Of a DNA stretch of 64,000 bases, positions 54,500-64,000 are shown piece by piece (position 1 is the stretch's first letter; each line of letters opens with the position of its first letter). Made by a program: the position numbers and the translations under genes. Under the pieces are notes generated by a model. The model was not told the DNA's origin and ran no database searches. It was given only the letters and a program-made list of their open reading frames with translations. The DNA comes from Trichobilharzia regenti (taxonomy: Eukaryota; Platyhelminthes; Trematoda; Strigeidida; Schistosomatidae): positions 42,397,804 to 42,461,803 of the forward strand of contig OX235262.1 of NCBI GenBank assembly GCA_944472135.2, written 5' to 3'.

Positions 54500-56085
54500 C
54501 CATTTGGAATCTGTATTGGACCTAGGACTGAAATACTCACATGACTTATCATTTTCTGAACACATCTCCAAACAAGTGTCAAAGTCACGCAGACTTATCG
54601 GCTTTCTACTCAGGAACTTCTACAGAAATGAGTCCAGAATTCTGTTGTACAAGGTTTGTGTGCGTCCTTTATTTGATTACTGTTCATTCATGTAAAGTAG
54701 TATACGCATAGAGGACAAATTGAAAGTCGAGGGAGTGCAGAGGTACTTCACGTCAAAATTACTCGGAACCGAAAATGGTGCGAACTACTCCACTAGATGT
54801 GACACCCTAGGATTAGAAACACTATGGCTAAGACGCCTGAGACTTAACTTAACACTTTACTATAAGCTTCTAAACCACTTAGTTTTTACCTCTACTAATG
54901 GCATTCGACTTTCAGATGACAGTGGCTACAAACTAAGACACACTAAGGGTACAGTAGCTATCGAACAATGTAAAACAGCTACCAGGCAAAAGTTTTATTT
55001 GATTAGGTATGCACAGATATGGAATAAACTACCAATGGAAATGCGTCAAGTAGGTACATTGGCCTCATTCAAAAAAGTGCTTAACGACAAACTACACGAG
55101 TTTGCAAACGACAGTAGTCCTAGTTCCTATCTGAGAGCCTCCGAAATTATAGGTCCATTTAATGTATAAGCTCAGATACTACACCTGTTGTTTTTGCCTA
55201 TATTTATAATTTTAGATAAAACATTAACGATTAAGATACTTACCCTCAAAAAGACAAGAAGTTTCGTTTGTAAAACTTCTACCCAACACAATAAGTGGAA
55301 TAAAATGGACATAAACCGACAACGTGAAAAAGATAGAACTCACCACAACATCACATGGACAGATGTACGCTCGTCGGACATCATATATGCCTCACCAACT
55401 ACAACCCAACATTCCTGAGATAATGTGATGAACTTATATCCGTAATGTTGCTGAGCAGTCAATATCCACAACTCATGTCGTAACAACTAAAATTCAAAAA
55501 CCTTCCTCACGAGAAGTAAATACCCACAAGCAGTAGAAATCCATTAATTAATGCGTCTAAAGCTTATGTATTTTACTCCCAACAGTGACATTGCAGATCA
55601 AATGAGATAAACATATCACTGATTTCAAAATAACACATCAATGAACTATAATTCAAGGACTCTGTACACAACAAAGTATTGTACGAAAACTGACTTCAAG
55701 CTTTATTTTTTTCCCAGGCACTTATAACCCATCCACCAAAGACCTGGTTTTTTTGTTAATGCGAAGACAATACTTCTGTATTTCCTGATGTGTTGCACTC
55801 ACTGACAATCTAGCGGATTTTTCCAACTATGCACAGAAATGATTGTACATAAGTGAAAAGGATGTTTTATACTATTCGGATTAACATTTATCAAATGCAT
55901 GTATAATCTCCAGTGTACATGTTAAACATATTTTGCTATCGACTGTAAATTGTGACTAAATAATATGATCCTATTTCTGTAACAATTTGATGATGCCTGT
56001 AAACTGGCGTCCCTCATGTACTGTATCATGAGAATAAATTTATTTATATATTATTTATATATTTATTTATCTATTTCACATATCA
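54500..56085 (+). mobile_element. LINE C: 5'-truncated CR1-like LINE inserted in G2
   Basis: It contains the last 220 codons of the RT protein followed by a 0.9-kb 3' UTR ending in AATAAATTTATTTATATATT-type repeats. The 3' UTR (55,690-55,800: TTCAAGCTT, TTCCCAG, TAATGCGAAGACAATA) matches the 3' UTR of LINE B on the other strand (56,765-56,840). It interrupts the G2 RNase H between the KYSTIEKK and WFHIETDHK parts. Confidence 0.8.
54504..55169 (+). pseudogene. LINE C reverse transcriptase, C-terminal end
   Basis: Two frames joined by a stop and a shift near 54,700: SVLDLGLKYSHDLSFSEH, KSRRLIGFLLRNFYRNES, LYKVCVRPLFDYCSF; then QRYFTSKLLG, LGLETLWLRRLRLNLTLYYK and IWNKLPMEMRQVGTLASFKK. Each block aligns with LINE B RT (VVDLGLRYSSDLTFSEQ, CVRPLLEYCPF, QRYFTSKLLGY, IWNSLPLDVRT). 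The RT catalytic part is absent. Confidence 0.82.
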
Positions 56086-56630
56086 TCGCTCAACATTTTT
56101 TCTCAATCGTTGAATACTTTCGCTCTGGGTGTGTGTCAAAACTGGCAAATTCAACGAATTCCTCACCTTGTCTTAGGACCGCACCGATACCGTAGTCACT
56201 TGCATCTGTACACACTGTGAAATGTCTTCCAGTTACAGGTAGTTTTAGCGTCATTTGTTGGTGGTGGAGCAGTTGTTTAATCCCGTCTTATGTCTTCTGC
56301 GATTCCTTCAGCCAAACAAACTTTGGCTCGCCTAGCAGCCTGTAGAGAGGAGCTGCTGTCTCATTGAAGTTCTTCACGAAGCGACTATAAAACGCTGCTA
56401 TACCCAAGAATTGTATCAATTTTCTCTTTGAATACGGGGCCGAGATAGCCTTCTCCATCAAGATTTTCTCTGGTACTGGTTTAACCCCACCATTTTCCAC
56501 TTTAAGTCCAGAAAATGCAACATTCTGTTTGGCTATCTGAGACTAAGTTTTGTTGACATGTAGTCCAAACTCTTCAATAAATAATATACTTCTTCCTGTT
56601 TATGCAGGAACATACCTATTGTACAGGCAT
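56086..56630 (-). pseudogene. pol: Ty3/gypsy element G2: RT thumb and start of RNase H
   Basis: From high to low coordinates: EEFGLHVNKT, a stop, SQIAKQNVAFSGLKVENG, GGVKPVPEKILMEKAIS, LIQFLGIAAFYSRFVKNFNE, FVWLKESQKT (56,288-56,500 open), then the RNase H start with CTDASDYGIGAVL-like and EEFVEFASFDTHPERKYSTI near 56,110. The order continues exactly into 54,495 once LINE C is taken out. Confidence 0.8.
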
Positions 56631-57479
56631 GGATTAGTTATTATATAAATTACACATAATTTGATGATGAATTTACAGTTTGGTTGTTCTCTCTGACATG
56701 AGAGTCAGTCGGAACAGTCTGCTATAAAGTCTGTTTGTGTAGCACATAAAGAGATATAGAAATATTGTCTTCGCATTAAAAAAACCCAGACATCAGATGA
56801 ATGTAATACAAATATCTGGGAAAAAAAGCTTGAAGTCAATTCTCTTACATAACTTTGTTGTGAACAGCACACTTGGCTTAAAGTTTATTGATGTATTATG
56901 TTGAGATCAGTGATATATTTATTCCATTTTTTCAGTAGTCTTATCGTAGTTTTATAACAGGAAAGAAATTTGATCGTGGATGCGAAAACTAGAATAGGTC
57001 ATGTTAAGTTGTTTTACTGCATCAAATGGTCCCGAGGTCGATTCCAGAATTCTCCATTTGCGCCATTTGTGTCTGCATGGCGGACTGTATTCGTAAGTTC
57101 AGAAAAATGTTGAAAACTGTTTGAAAACCAGTTGCTTCTTCATTTCAGATCATGAATACTCATTTACAGCATGTTCGCCAGCGTCTTCAAATGGTAGAAT
57201 TGGATCGTTCATGGAATTTGAGTGGTTATGAGATAGATGGTTTGGAATTAATCCTCATTTCAGTTTAGATGCAGGGTTGTTCGACCTCGACCAGAAGATG
57301 AATAGGAGTAGCAGAGTACCAAAAAGAGAAAGTATGTGAACATGAAAAGGATATTAATGTGTATATATAAATGTTTATGTCAATTGTATATTATACATTA
57401 GTAAAAATTTACTTATTTTAGTTGTCTTTTCACGTATTTATGCGAAGTCTTAGAGTTTATTTAGTGTCATGATGTGTAT

Positions 57480-57640
57480 TAATGAGTCTGAGCGTTTTAG
57501 TGTTCTAATGACTGATGCGTTTTAGAAATAAGTGATGGGTTCTGGTAGGGATAGTCTTTGGGATAAAACAGTTTATATAGCAAGCGTTTGAAGGTTACAA
57601 TAAAGTGACACGTCCTATTTCTAAGGGTAAACTAATCCTG
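57480..57640 (-). repeat. Diverged duplicate of the LINE B RT end
   Basis: The stretch resembles 57,700-57,870 (plus strand AAACAGTTTATATAGCAAGC against AAACAGTCTGTATAGAGAGC, both followed by GTTTGAAG). It lies right after the RT stop, so the 3' UTR carries a second, older version of the C-terminal codons. Confidence 0.5.
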
Positions 57641-57739
57641 TATGTTCCGTACTAGTCTTTATGCATCCATGCTGCTAGTTTATTTATAGTTTTTAGATTG
57701 CTAAGGGTGTTGAAGTGCGTTTTTAGGTGCTGTAGTAGA

Positions 57740-59845
57740 TTAGTGTTGATTCGTTTTAGGAGTAAATAGTTTATTAATATAATCAGTAGAGTGAAACAGT
57801 CTGTATAGAGAGCGTTTGAAGCTTGTAACCGAAGAGCAAGTTCTGACATCTAGGGGCAGGCTATTCCATATTTTAGAATACATGACTGTGAAGAAGTTTT
57901 CACGGAGTGTTGACTTAAAAGAATGAGTTGTCACTGTGGAAGTTTGGTTACGCAGATCGTAAGAACCTTCCTGTGCGAATTGTATGTCCCTGTTACCTGA
58001 GAATGATATTTTGTGAAGGACCTTAAAGAAGAATATTAGGTTTATAATAAGTCGCCTTGTCCAAAGTGGGTCAAGTTTTAGGATCATGCACCGTGAGATG
58101 TAGTCTTTCTTACAATCATAGCCAAGTAGTTTTGAGGTAAAATATCGTTGGATACTTTCCATCCTTAGCTTATCACGTGTGCGAGTGCTGCTTATAATAA
58201 ATGGACAGTATTCTAGTAGTGGTCTGACACATGTTTTGTACAGAATTAGCTTGGCTTCATTGTCGTGAAAGTTCCTGAGTATGCATCCTAAGAGCATCCT
58301 CGATTTTCTAGTCTGTGATGCTACTTGCTCAGAGAATGTCAAGTCACTAGAGTACCTCAGGCCTAGGTCAACGACACTTCGGAGTCTGGTTAGGTTAGCA
58401 GATTGAAGCGTTAATTTCAGGTCAATTGAGGGTGCACCGAAGCAGATCCAGCCACATTTGTTCAGATTAAATTGGAGATTCCATAGGGACGACCAAGCAG
58501 TCATTTTATCTAATTCCTTCTGCACTACATTCTCGAAGTTCCCTAAGTCATCACATTGGAATGTATAAGCTACTTTTAGGTCATCTGCAAAGATGAATGG
58601 TTTCCCGTGCGTGAAGCAAGCGCATATGTCATTGATGTATAGTGTAAATAGGAGGGGTCCAATGACACTACCTTGTACTACACCAGAAGTGATAGGGCTA
58701 GGTTTGGAGGTTGCAGACCCGAGTTTAACTATTTGGGACCTATTGTTAAGGAATGATTTAAGCCATCCTAATAATGGGTCACGTATTCCTAAGGAGTTCA
58801 GCTTATTTGTTAGCAGTAAATGGTCAACACGGTCAAATGCCTTAGAAATGTCAAAGTAGATGACAAGTACTAGTTGCCGTCTGTCACGACTGCTGGTTAC
58901 AAAATTGAAGAAGTCTAGGTGACATGTTAAACATGATCTGGATTTCAGGAATCCATGTTGGTTCGGACTTATAATATTGCAGCTAAGCATATGTTTGATT
59001 AAGTTATCTTTGACTAGTCTCTCCATGATTCTAGATGCTATAGGTGTGATATTGATCGGCCGGTAGTTACTGACTTCAGTTTTCGAGCCAGATTTGTGTT
59101 TAGGCATAATGAATGTTGTCTTCCATATGTCAGGGTAAGTTTGGGTTTCTAGGGACATTGTGAATATTTTAAGCAGCAGTAGAGGAATGTCAGGGCCACC
59201 ATATTTATAGAAGTAAGATGATATACCGTCGGTACCGAAACCTTTTGAACTTTTGAGGGTTCTTATAGTTTGGTTAATATTAGCGTAAGTGAATTGAACA
59301 GTGCTAATTTGGTTTGGTGTGAGTGGAGATGGAGTTTGTGCCATATTAGTAATAGGGTGTATATCGAGTAGCTGGACTGAGGGCTTAATGTAGTTACCTG
59401 CAAACGTTTTGTTGAATAGTTCACATATGTCTGCAGAGTTAGTGCATAGCCTACCTTTGTCTATGAGGAGAGAAATGCTGTGATTTTTGCGATTCATTCG
59501 CTTCCTTAAGATTTCTGTGAGTGCATACACTCTAGCAGGACTGGCTACTGCGATGCGTTCTTCCTTTCTCATACGGAAATCTCGAGCTTGTGAGATGGAG
59601 CTAAGGGTGTTAAGTATTAGACCTAGAGTGCCAAAGTCGTGGTGTTTGAAGTAACTTGTTGAGAGTCTCTTCAGTTTCGTACGATCCTTTGGTTTTATGA
59701 ATGACTTTCTGTGTGGGGAAACCTTTAGTGTTTGGAGTGGAATGACAGCATCTAAGCATGTGTTAGTGTTATGGTAGAAGATGGTTAGGGCTCTCGATAG
59801 GTCATCAGTAGTGAAGTATTCATCCCATTCGGAGGATCTTAGCAT
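57740..59845 (-). pseudogene. LINE B reverse transcriptase
   Basis: 701 codons without a stop. RT motifs: GFGTDGISSYFYKYGG (about 202-217), MPKHKSGSKTEVSNYRPIN, QHGFLKSRSC, VIYFDISKAFDRVDHL (motif A, 328-343), TSGVVQGSVIGPLLF (motif B), FADD (419-422, catalytic), then LYKTCVRPLLEYCPF and IWNSLPLDVRT near the end. The style (FADD, DISKAFDRV, GSVIGP) is CR1-like. It begins in an ATGCTAA overlap with the endonuclease stop; CR1-type elements normally have both in one protein, so a one-base indel is the likely cause and the ATG is probably not a true start. Confidence 0.85.
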
Positions 59846-60640
59846 TGATTCTCCAAGGCCCAGTTTGCCTTACTATAGTTCCTATATATTACTTGTTGTG
59901 AAGTGGAGGTATGAGATGCATTGCTACTCAGCGGAATTGGCAGTGCACACATCACTGTTTTGTGGTCGCTCCCTGGAAACTCAGAACCTACTAGCGTTGA
60001 AAGGGGGCTTATATTGTGGCAGAAGATTAAGTCTAGTACGTTATTACCTCTTGTGGGAGTAGTGACAGTTTGTTTCCAGCCAAGTATATCCAGTGTGTCT
60101 AAGAACTTATCAAATTTAGTTGGGCCTGTGGGTATATCCCAGTTGATTTCAGGTAAGTTAAAGTCCCCACATAGGATCTTATGGTCGTATTGTAAGTCGG
60201 ATAATTGCTCCAGAGTATTAATAAGTTGGGTCTCGTAATTACTAAAGGTGCCAGGTGCTCTGTAGGTGCATCCAATTAATGCTGTTACGTTATTTAAGTG
60301 TACATTAACCCATAGAGTCTCAGGCATGTTAAGTGTACTACTTTCTAGCTGTGATACAGTAAGTGCATTCAGAAAGTACATGAGACAACCCCCTCCCTTA
60401 CCACCTTCCCTGTCACACCGAAAGTGTGTGTAGTTATCTAAGCTTATTTCTTCATCCAAGATGTTCGAATGACACCAAGATTCAGTGATGACAATTACAG
60501 GGGGTTTGTATATTACTGTGAGTGCTCTGAGCATCGGCAATTTATTTAGAACAGATCTAGCATTTATGAGGATTACGTAAAGATGAGAGTTGAAGTAGCA
60601 TTTGAAGTATTTAAGTTCGTTAGTCAGCCCCGAATATGGT
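59839..60640 (-). pseudogene. LINE B endonuclease
   Basis: The frame with ATG at 60,540 extends upstream without a stop to about 60,740, and the domain begins with LINARSVLNKLPMLRALT (Asn of NAR, about 60,575). Then come VIVITESWCH (Glu), a DREGGKGGGCLMY block, KILCGDFNLPEINW (Asp and Asn), NNVLDLIFCHN and GSDHKTVMC (Asp-His). All catalytic positions are present. It ends at TAA 59,839, seven bases past the start of the RT frame. Confidence 0.83.
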
Positions 60641-60713
60641 TCAGCACCCAGTAGTTCTGCTTGACATGATGATCCTATGTTAAGAGGAGTTCCAGCATCA
60701 TGCTCACCTATGT

Positions 60714-61016
60714 CTATCGAGTTGTGTGTGCTGTTTTCGGTGAAGAATTAAGATTTGGAGTACTGGATTTGCTATAGACCAAGGAATTTTTATTTTTAGT
60801 TAGGTTACAGAAGTGGGTAGGGTTCTTTATTTGGCCTATACTTGTGCAAGTGTCAAGTGTGCCTAATGGATACGGGTGCACTAGACCGTTCCTGTTTTCA
60901 TGCAAGGAGGGAGCCAGCACTAGTGGTTTAGGAGTGTTAACATCCCTACCAGCTGTTTTTTCAACGCTGACAGGGACGCGGGGGATAAAAAATGATTGGA
61001 TCCTTGTGATGACCAT
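60714..61016 (-). pseudogene. LINE B ORF2 N-terminal linker
   Basis: A 100-codon frame (VSVEKTAGRDVNTPKPLVLA, LHENRNGLVHPYPLG) that ends 8 codons after the point where the endonuclease frame opens. It is probably the N-terminal, low-conservation part of ORF2, thrown out of frame by an indel near 60,740. No domain is recognised. Confidence 0.55.
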
Positions 61017-61157
61017 GGCTTATTATTCCACCTATTGTTTGATGCTAGTTGTGTCCTTGTGTGGGTTTCATGTGTACTGCATTGTGGGTTAGTTCCCAGC
61101 AGACTTGTACCATATATCCGGTCAAAATTTGTTTGTGTGCCATAGTCTGAGACCCTG

Positions 61158-61513
61158 TGTCAATGTAGTTGAAGATTGAACGATCAATTCTTGGTTGTTT
61201 GCTCGAAACCAACTTCCCCAATTTTCGCGGAGGCATCAATACACCAGTCATCGTCTCATCGGTCGCTGTTCAGAAAGAAGAGTAAAACACCGTCAGAAGT
61301 AATATTGTGATTTATTTTTTTATTATTTGTTCACAGACCTTAGTCATACGTGATTTATATGTTGGTGTAACAATAAAGAATCCTCGAGTCAACAATTGGT
61401 GTTTTGGTTTTTTCGTCCGTTATTACTAAGCGTTTCTGAGAAACTTCAAGCGACAGCGTGAGGCCGAGCGTAGCAAGAGCTGGGCATTAACGGTTTACGA
61501 GACGTGGCTGACA
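61158..61513 (+). mobile_element. Solo LTR, 356 bp, inside LINE B
   Basis: TGTCAATGTAG to GTGGCTGACA, flanked by the 5-bp duplication CCCTG (61,153-61,157 and 61,514-61,518). It is the same family and orientation as 51,989-52,347, with AATAAAG at about 61,374. Removing it and one CCCTG rejoins the minus-strand frame ending SAINNSG to the one with a SQTMAHKQIL block. Confidence 0.92.
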
Positions 61514-62616
61514 CCCTGAGTTGTTGATAGCCGAGTTCTGACTAATACCAGTTGTACTATTGAGGGTGACATTGTTGTGACATTGGATATTAGTGTGTGC
61601 CTTGTCGCGATTAAGCACGTTGTGGGTGCTAATACTATTGACCGTGGGAAGTGTGGGTTTATTTAAGCTGCCACTGTTTTTGTTGATATGATCTAGGGGC
61701 ATATTTTCCTTACCTATAGCAATGGAGTTATGGCTAGGAGAGGACAACGTCGAATTTCGGGGGGTTTTGACTTTTTTCTGGGGTTATTTAATGGCATTTT
61801 AGATTCTTCGGTGATAGGTGGTATGGTTTTGTTATTTATTTGGTTACAGTCTAGTGGCCTTTCGGCTGGTGTTGCACTCTGATGGGATAATTCTGTGTGT
61901 TTTGAGAGGGGTGATGCGGTGGGGTCTACTGTATCTTTCACAGGGTTGGGAATAATTGCTGCTTGTAATGTCCTATTACCTATTTCACAATTAGGCTTAG
62001 CGAGATAATTGTATGCGTGCCTTTCTATGACTGTTTTTTCCACCCCGACCTTCATATGTTTGTAGTTTCTGGCTTGCGATAGGGTGTGTTGGGAGTGGAT
62101 GAATTTTCTGGTCTCTGCCGGTGTTTCGAACTGAAAACGAATAGGACAACACTTTTCATGTTGACTCTTCTTCAGCCTATAGCACTTAGTCTTGGAGTTA
62201 GGCATTTTCGCTTCACTAAGTAAGATGCACCGTACCTTTTTTAGTGCCTCATTGTCCGGAACGTTGTAGACGATAGCACTCAGTTTTGCGTCGAATCGTT
62301 TTGTTACTTCTGTGGTAACAAAATTAATGAGGTTATCTACCTTAGTTACCGATTCTGTATCAAGCTTGTTAAGGTCTACAGTTTTCATGAGGATAGTTAG
62401 AGGTGTCAGTTCACAGACCTGCGATCTGATATCGCTGATCTGATCTGATAATTTCGATATCTCGGCATTGGTTTCGATGTTTCCAGCATTTACTGACTTA
62501 CTGCTTTTTATTTCCCTTAACTCAGCCTTAAGTTCTCCTATAGACAACTTTAGAAGTTCTATTTCTGAAGATAGTTCTGAAAAAGAGCTTGATGGCTGGA
62601 GTTTTTCGATAAGCAC
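61487..62616 (-). pseudogene. LINE B ORF1 protein
   Basis: 300 codons from ATG at 62,616, then a shift near 61,740 into a frame (SSPSHNSIAIGKEN onward) that runs to the solo LTR. Residues 10-75 have heptad-like Leu/Ile spacing (LSSEIELLKLSIGELKAEL, then EISKLSDQISDIRSQVCEL), a likely trimerising coiled coil. Residues 110-190 (AIVYNVPDNEALKKVR, then CPIRFQFETPAETRKF) look like the RRM-type fold of LINE ORF1 proteins. The C-terminal part is Ser/Asn/Pro-rich. ORF1 proteins bind the LINE RNA. Confidence 0.7.
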
Positions 62617-63239
62617 CTAAGGTGAAGGGAGGAGTTCTGTATGAGCAGAGGGTACTGAATTTTTAGGAGTAGTGCTAATACTAGCTGTCAGTACAGGTTT
62701 ATCCTCAGTCCCAGCTCAACGCTTATGGCATACAAGTGAGTTATGTGACTCATTATGGCCGTTTGTAGGGGGTGTGTTGCTTGATATAGCAATCAAGGAC
62801 GTTAAATTAGACACCAGTTTTACAGGGGAATGGGTTCGTTGCTTTTTACTTTGATTAATCATAACTATTAGAAATGGGAGTTAGTGGTTAAAAGTATGGA
62901 AGTAGTATAGCACTTGTGCAAGTACTACAACAAGATAAATTTTATGTAACGAATCACGTAAAAATGTAACGCAAGCGTTGAACGTACCGCGATACACAGT
63001 ACAGTGGGTCGCAGCACGGCTTCTGCGTGGTTCACATGATCGTTTTCGTTTTGACTATATATAACTTTTATCACATATATACGTACATTGACTGAGCAAT
63101 TATTTAGTGCCACTTAATAACCTTTTTCTGTAATATAAATACGACTGTACAGCTTGAAAATGAAGTCGTTGAGAAGAAATTTCTTCGTTGAACAAAAAAC
63201 TGTGTTTTTACTTATATATATATGATGTTTTACAAGTTC

Positions 63240-64000
63240 CTTAATAATAGCGTCGTCAGTCATCTGAACGTAAACGGTGCGCCTGCTAGTCCAAACGGCA
63301 TGGATTTAAATCCATATTGTGTCTGACCCAGGATGGATGCCGTCTTATCCCGATCGTCTTGTGCAATCGGCATCTGCCAGTATCCTGGGCGAAGACCGAG
63401 AACCGGAAAAAAGTTTGCGCCTTGTAGGCGATCTAAAGTTTCCACTACAGTTAGCATGGCACGCGGTCTCAACTCTGTCATACTGTTTAACTGTCGAAAA
63501 TCAACACAGAATCTACACTTCCCATTCGCTTTTTTTACTAACGGAACTGGAGAGTTGTACGAGCTACCAGCTTCTGAAGTAATATCATCCTTTAACATCT
63601 CCCGCAGGTGTCGCTCAACTTCGCATTGCGAATGACGTTAATTCCGGACCACTTAACGGAATTTCATGATTCACGCTATCGCAATAACCGTATGGGTCCC
63701 CATCTCCAATGAACAGATGATCGTATTTACTAATTAACTCTGCTATATTGTGTACCCTCGACGGCTTAACCGCTGCTATCTCGCTGGTATCATACATGCT
63801 GATATGTCCGTATTTCGTGATCCTAACCTTCGCTTGTGTGTCAATTACGGCACCAATCTCTCGCAGAAAATCCGCCCCAAGTATCGTCCGCTGTAATTCG
63901 GGTACAGCAATGAAGGAAATTGTCACCCCACAGCTGCCAACAATGATTGTAGAGTTCTACCTACCCGTGATGCGTAATATGTGCCGGCCAACCGTTTGTA
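63240..64000 (-). pseudogene. pol: Ty3/gypsy element G2: end of protease and RT fingers/palm
   Basis: From the right edge leftward on the minus strand: a VGSCGVTISFIAVPE block and RTILGADFLREIGAVID (protease C-terminal signature), HNIAELISKYDHLF, then after a shift near 63,605 SSYNSPVPLVKKANGKCRFC, VDFRQLNSMTELRPRA, LDRLQGANFFPVLGL (motif A, usual Asp replaced in FPVLGLRPGYWQ) and MPFGLAGAPFTF (motif B). The frame stops at 63,260 where LINE B begins. The protease active site and gag would lie beyond the window. Confidence 0.8.

Larger units (their letters stand above)
56640..63225 (-). mobile_element. LINE B: near full-length CR1-like LINE inserted in G2
   Basis: On the minus strand: 5' region, ORF1 with coiled coil (62,616 to about 61,740), a Ser/Asn-rich continuation, an ORF2 linker (61,016-60,714), endonuclease (60,620-59,839), RT (59,845-57,740) and about 1.1 kb of 3' UTR. 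A 356-bp solo LTR interrupts it at 61,158-61,513. Frameshifts at about 61,740, 60,740 and 59,840 separate the frames. Its ends are approximate; no target duplication was found. It splits the G2 RT between FGLAGAPFTF (63,265) and EEFGLHVN (56,575). Confidence 0.8.

Noticed and set aside
54356..54571. Minus-strand 71-codon frame as one protein
   Set aside because: Its first part is antisense LINE C and its second part is G2 RNase H; the frame only spans the junction.
59836..59848. Termination-reinitiation (ATGCTAA) between LINE B endonuclease and RT
   Set aside because: The overlap resembles such signals, but CR1-type elements encode both domains in one frame and this copy has other frameshifts; a simple indel is preferred.
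61045..61251. Minus-strand 68-codon frame as a gene
   Set aside because: It is a chimera of solo LTR and LINE B sequence created by the insertion.

Overview
This window looks like repeat-rich nuclear DNA of a blood fluke (trematode, genus Schistosoma most likely; species not determined). The evidence is the repeat content: tRNA-derived SINEs carrying a hammerhead ribozyme (the SM-alpha type), many RTE-clade LINE copies of the SR2 type, many Penelope-like elements (PLEs) with GIY-YIG domains, and a Ty3/gypsy element with the CHCC Gag motif of the CsRn1/Kabuki clade. The DNA is AT-rich by eye. I recognise no conserved host gene, no rRNA and no real tRNA gene, so it is probably intergenic or intronic. 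Almost every long open frame belongs to a retroelement.

Layout. 1-9,440: short, decayed PLE, SR2-like and SINE fragments between unassigned AT-rich stretches. 9,440-13,105: an almost complete plus-strand LINE (LINE A), broken by one frameshift. 13,305-22,935: SINEs and a PLE complex, in which a PLE (14,735-15,700 and 18,545-18,790) is interrupted by an inverted pair of another PLE, followed by a further PLE (19,395-21,003). 22,935-33,040: SINEs, SR2-like 3' ends in both orientations, PLE tails and a long TA tract. 33,205-38,779: a structurally complete Ty3/gypsy element with two 481-bp LTRs, a 4-bp target duplication, intact gag and pol, and a textbook -1 frameshift signal at the gag-pol junction. 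39,150-41,400: a ribozyme-bearing SINE and a dispersed repeat split by an insertion. 41,920-47,150: an SR2-like LINE containing a second LINE in the opposite orientation with a clean target duplication. 47,550-49,065: part of a DNA transposase (CACTA-like) with GGGGACAAAA repeats. 49,690-51,545: another SR2-like copy. 51,989-64,000: a nest in which a minus-strand Ty3/gypsy element (G2) is split by two LINEs of one family, LINE C (plus strand) and LINE B (minus strand); LINE B is itself split by a solo LTR, and a second solo LTR lies just outside.

How the parts relate. Only the 33-39 kb element has all the parts needed for its own movement; its frameshift signal would set the Gag to Gag-Pol ratio. 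The other autonomous-type elements are inactivated by stops, frameshifts, truncations or insertions. The SINEs encode no protein. One SINE family ends in the same sequence as the SR2-like LINEs, which suggests it borrows their reverse transcriptase. The nesting gives an order of insertion: G2 before LINE B and LINE C, LINE B before the solo LTR; the SR2-like copy before the LINE inside it; PLE1 before the inverted PLE pair.

Limits: all similarities were judged by eye from translations and direct sequence comparison. Element boundaries without a visible target duplication are good to tens of bases at best.
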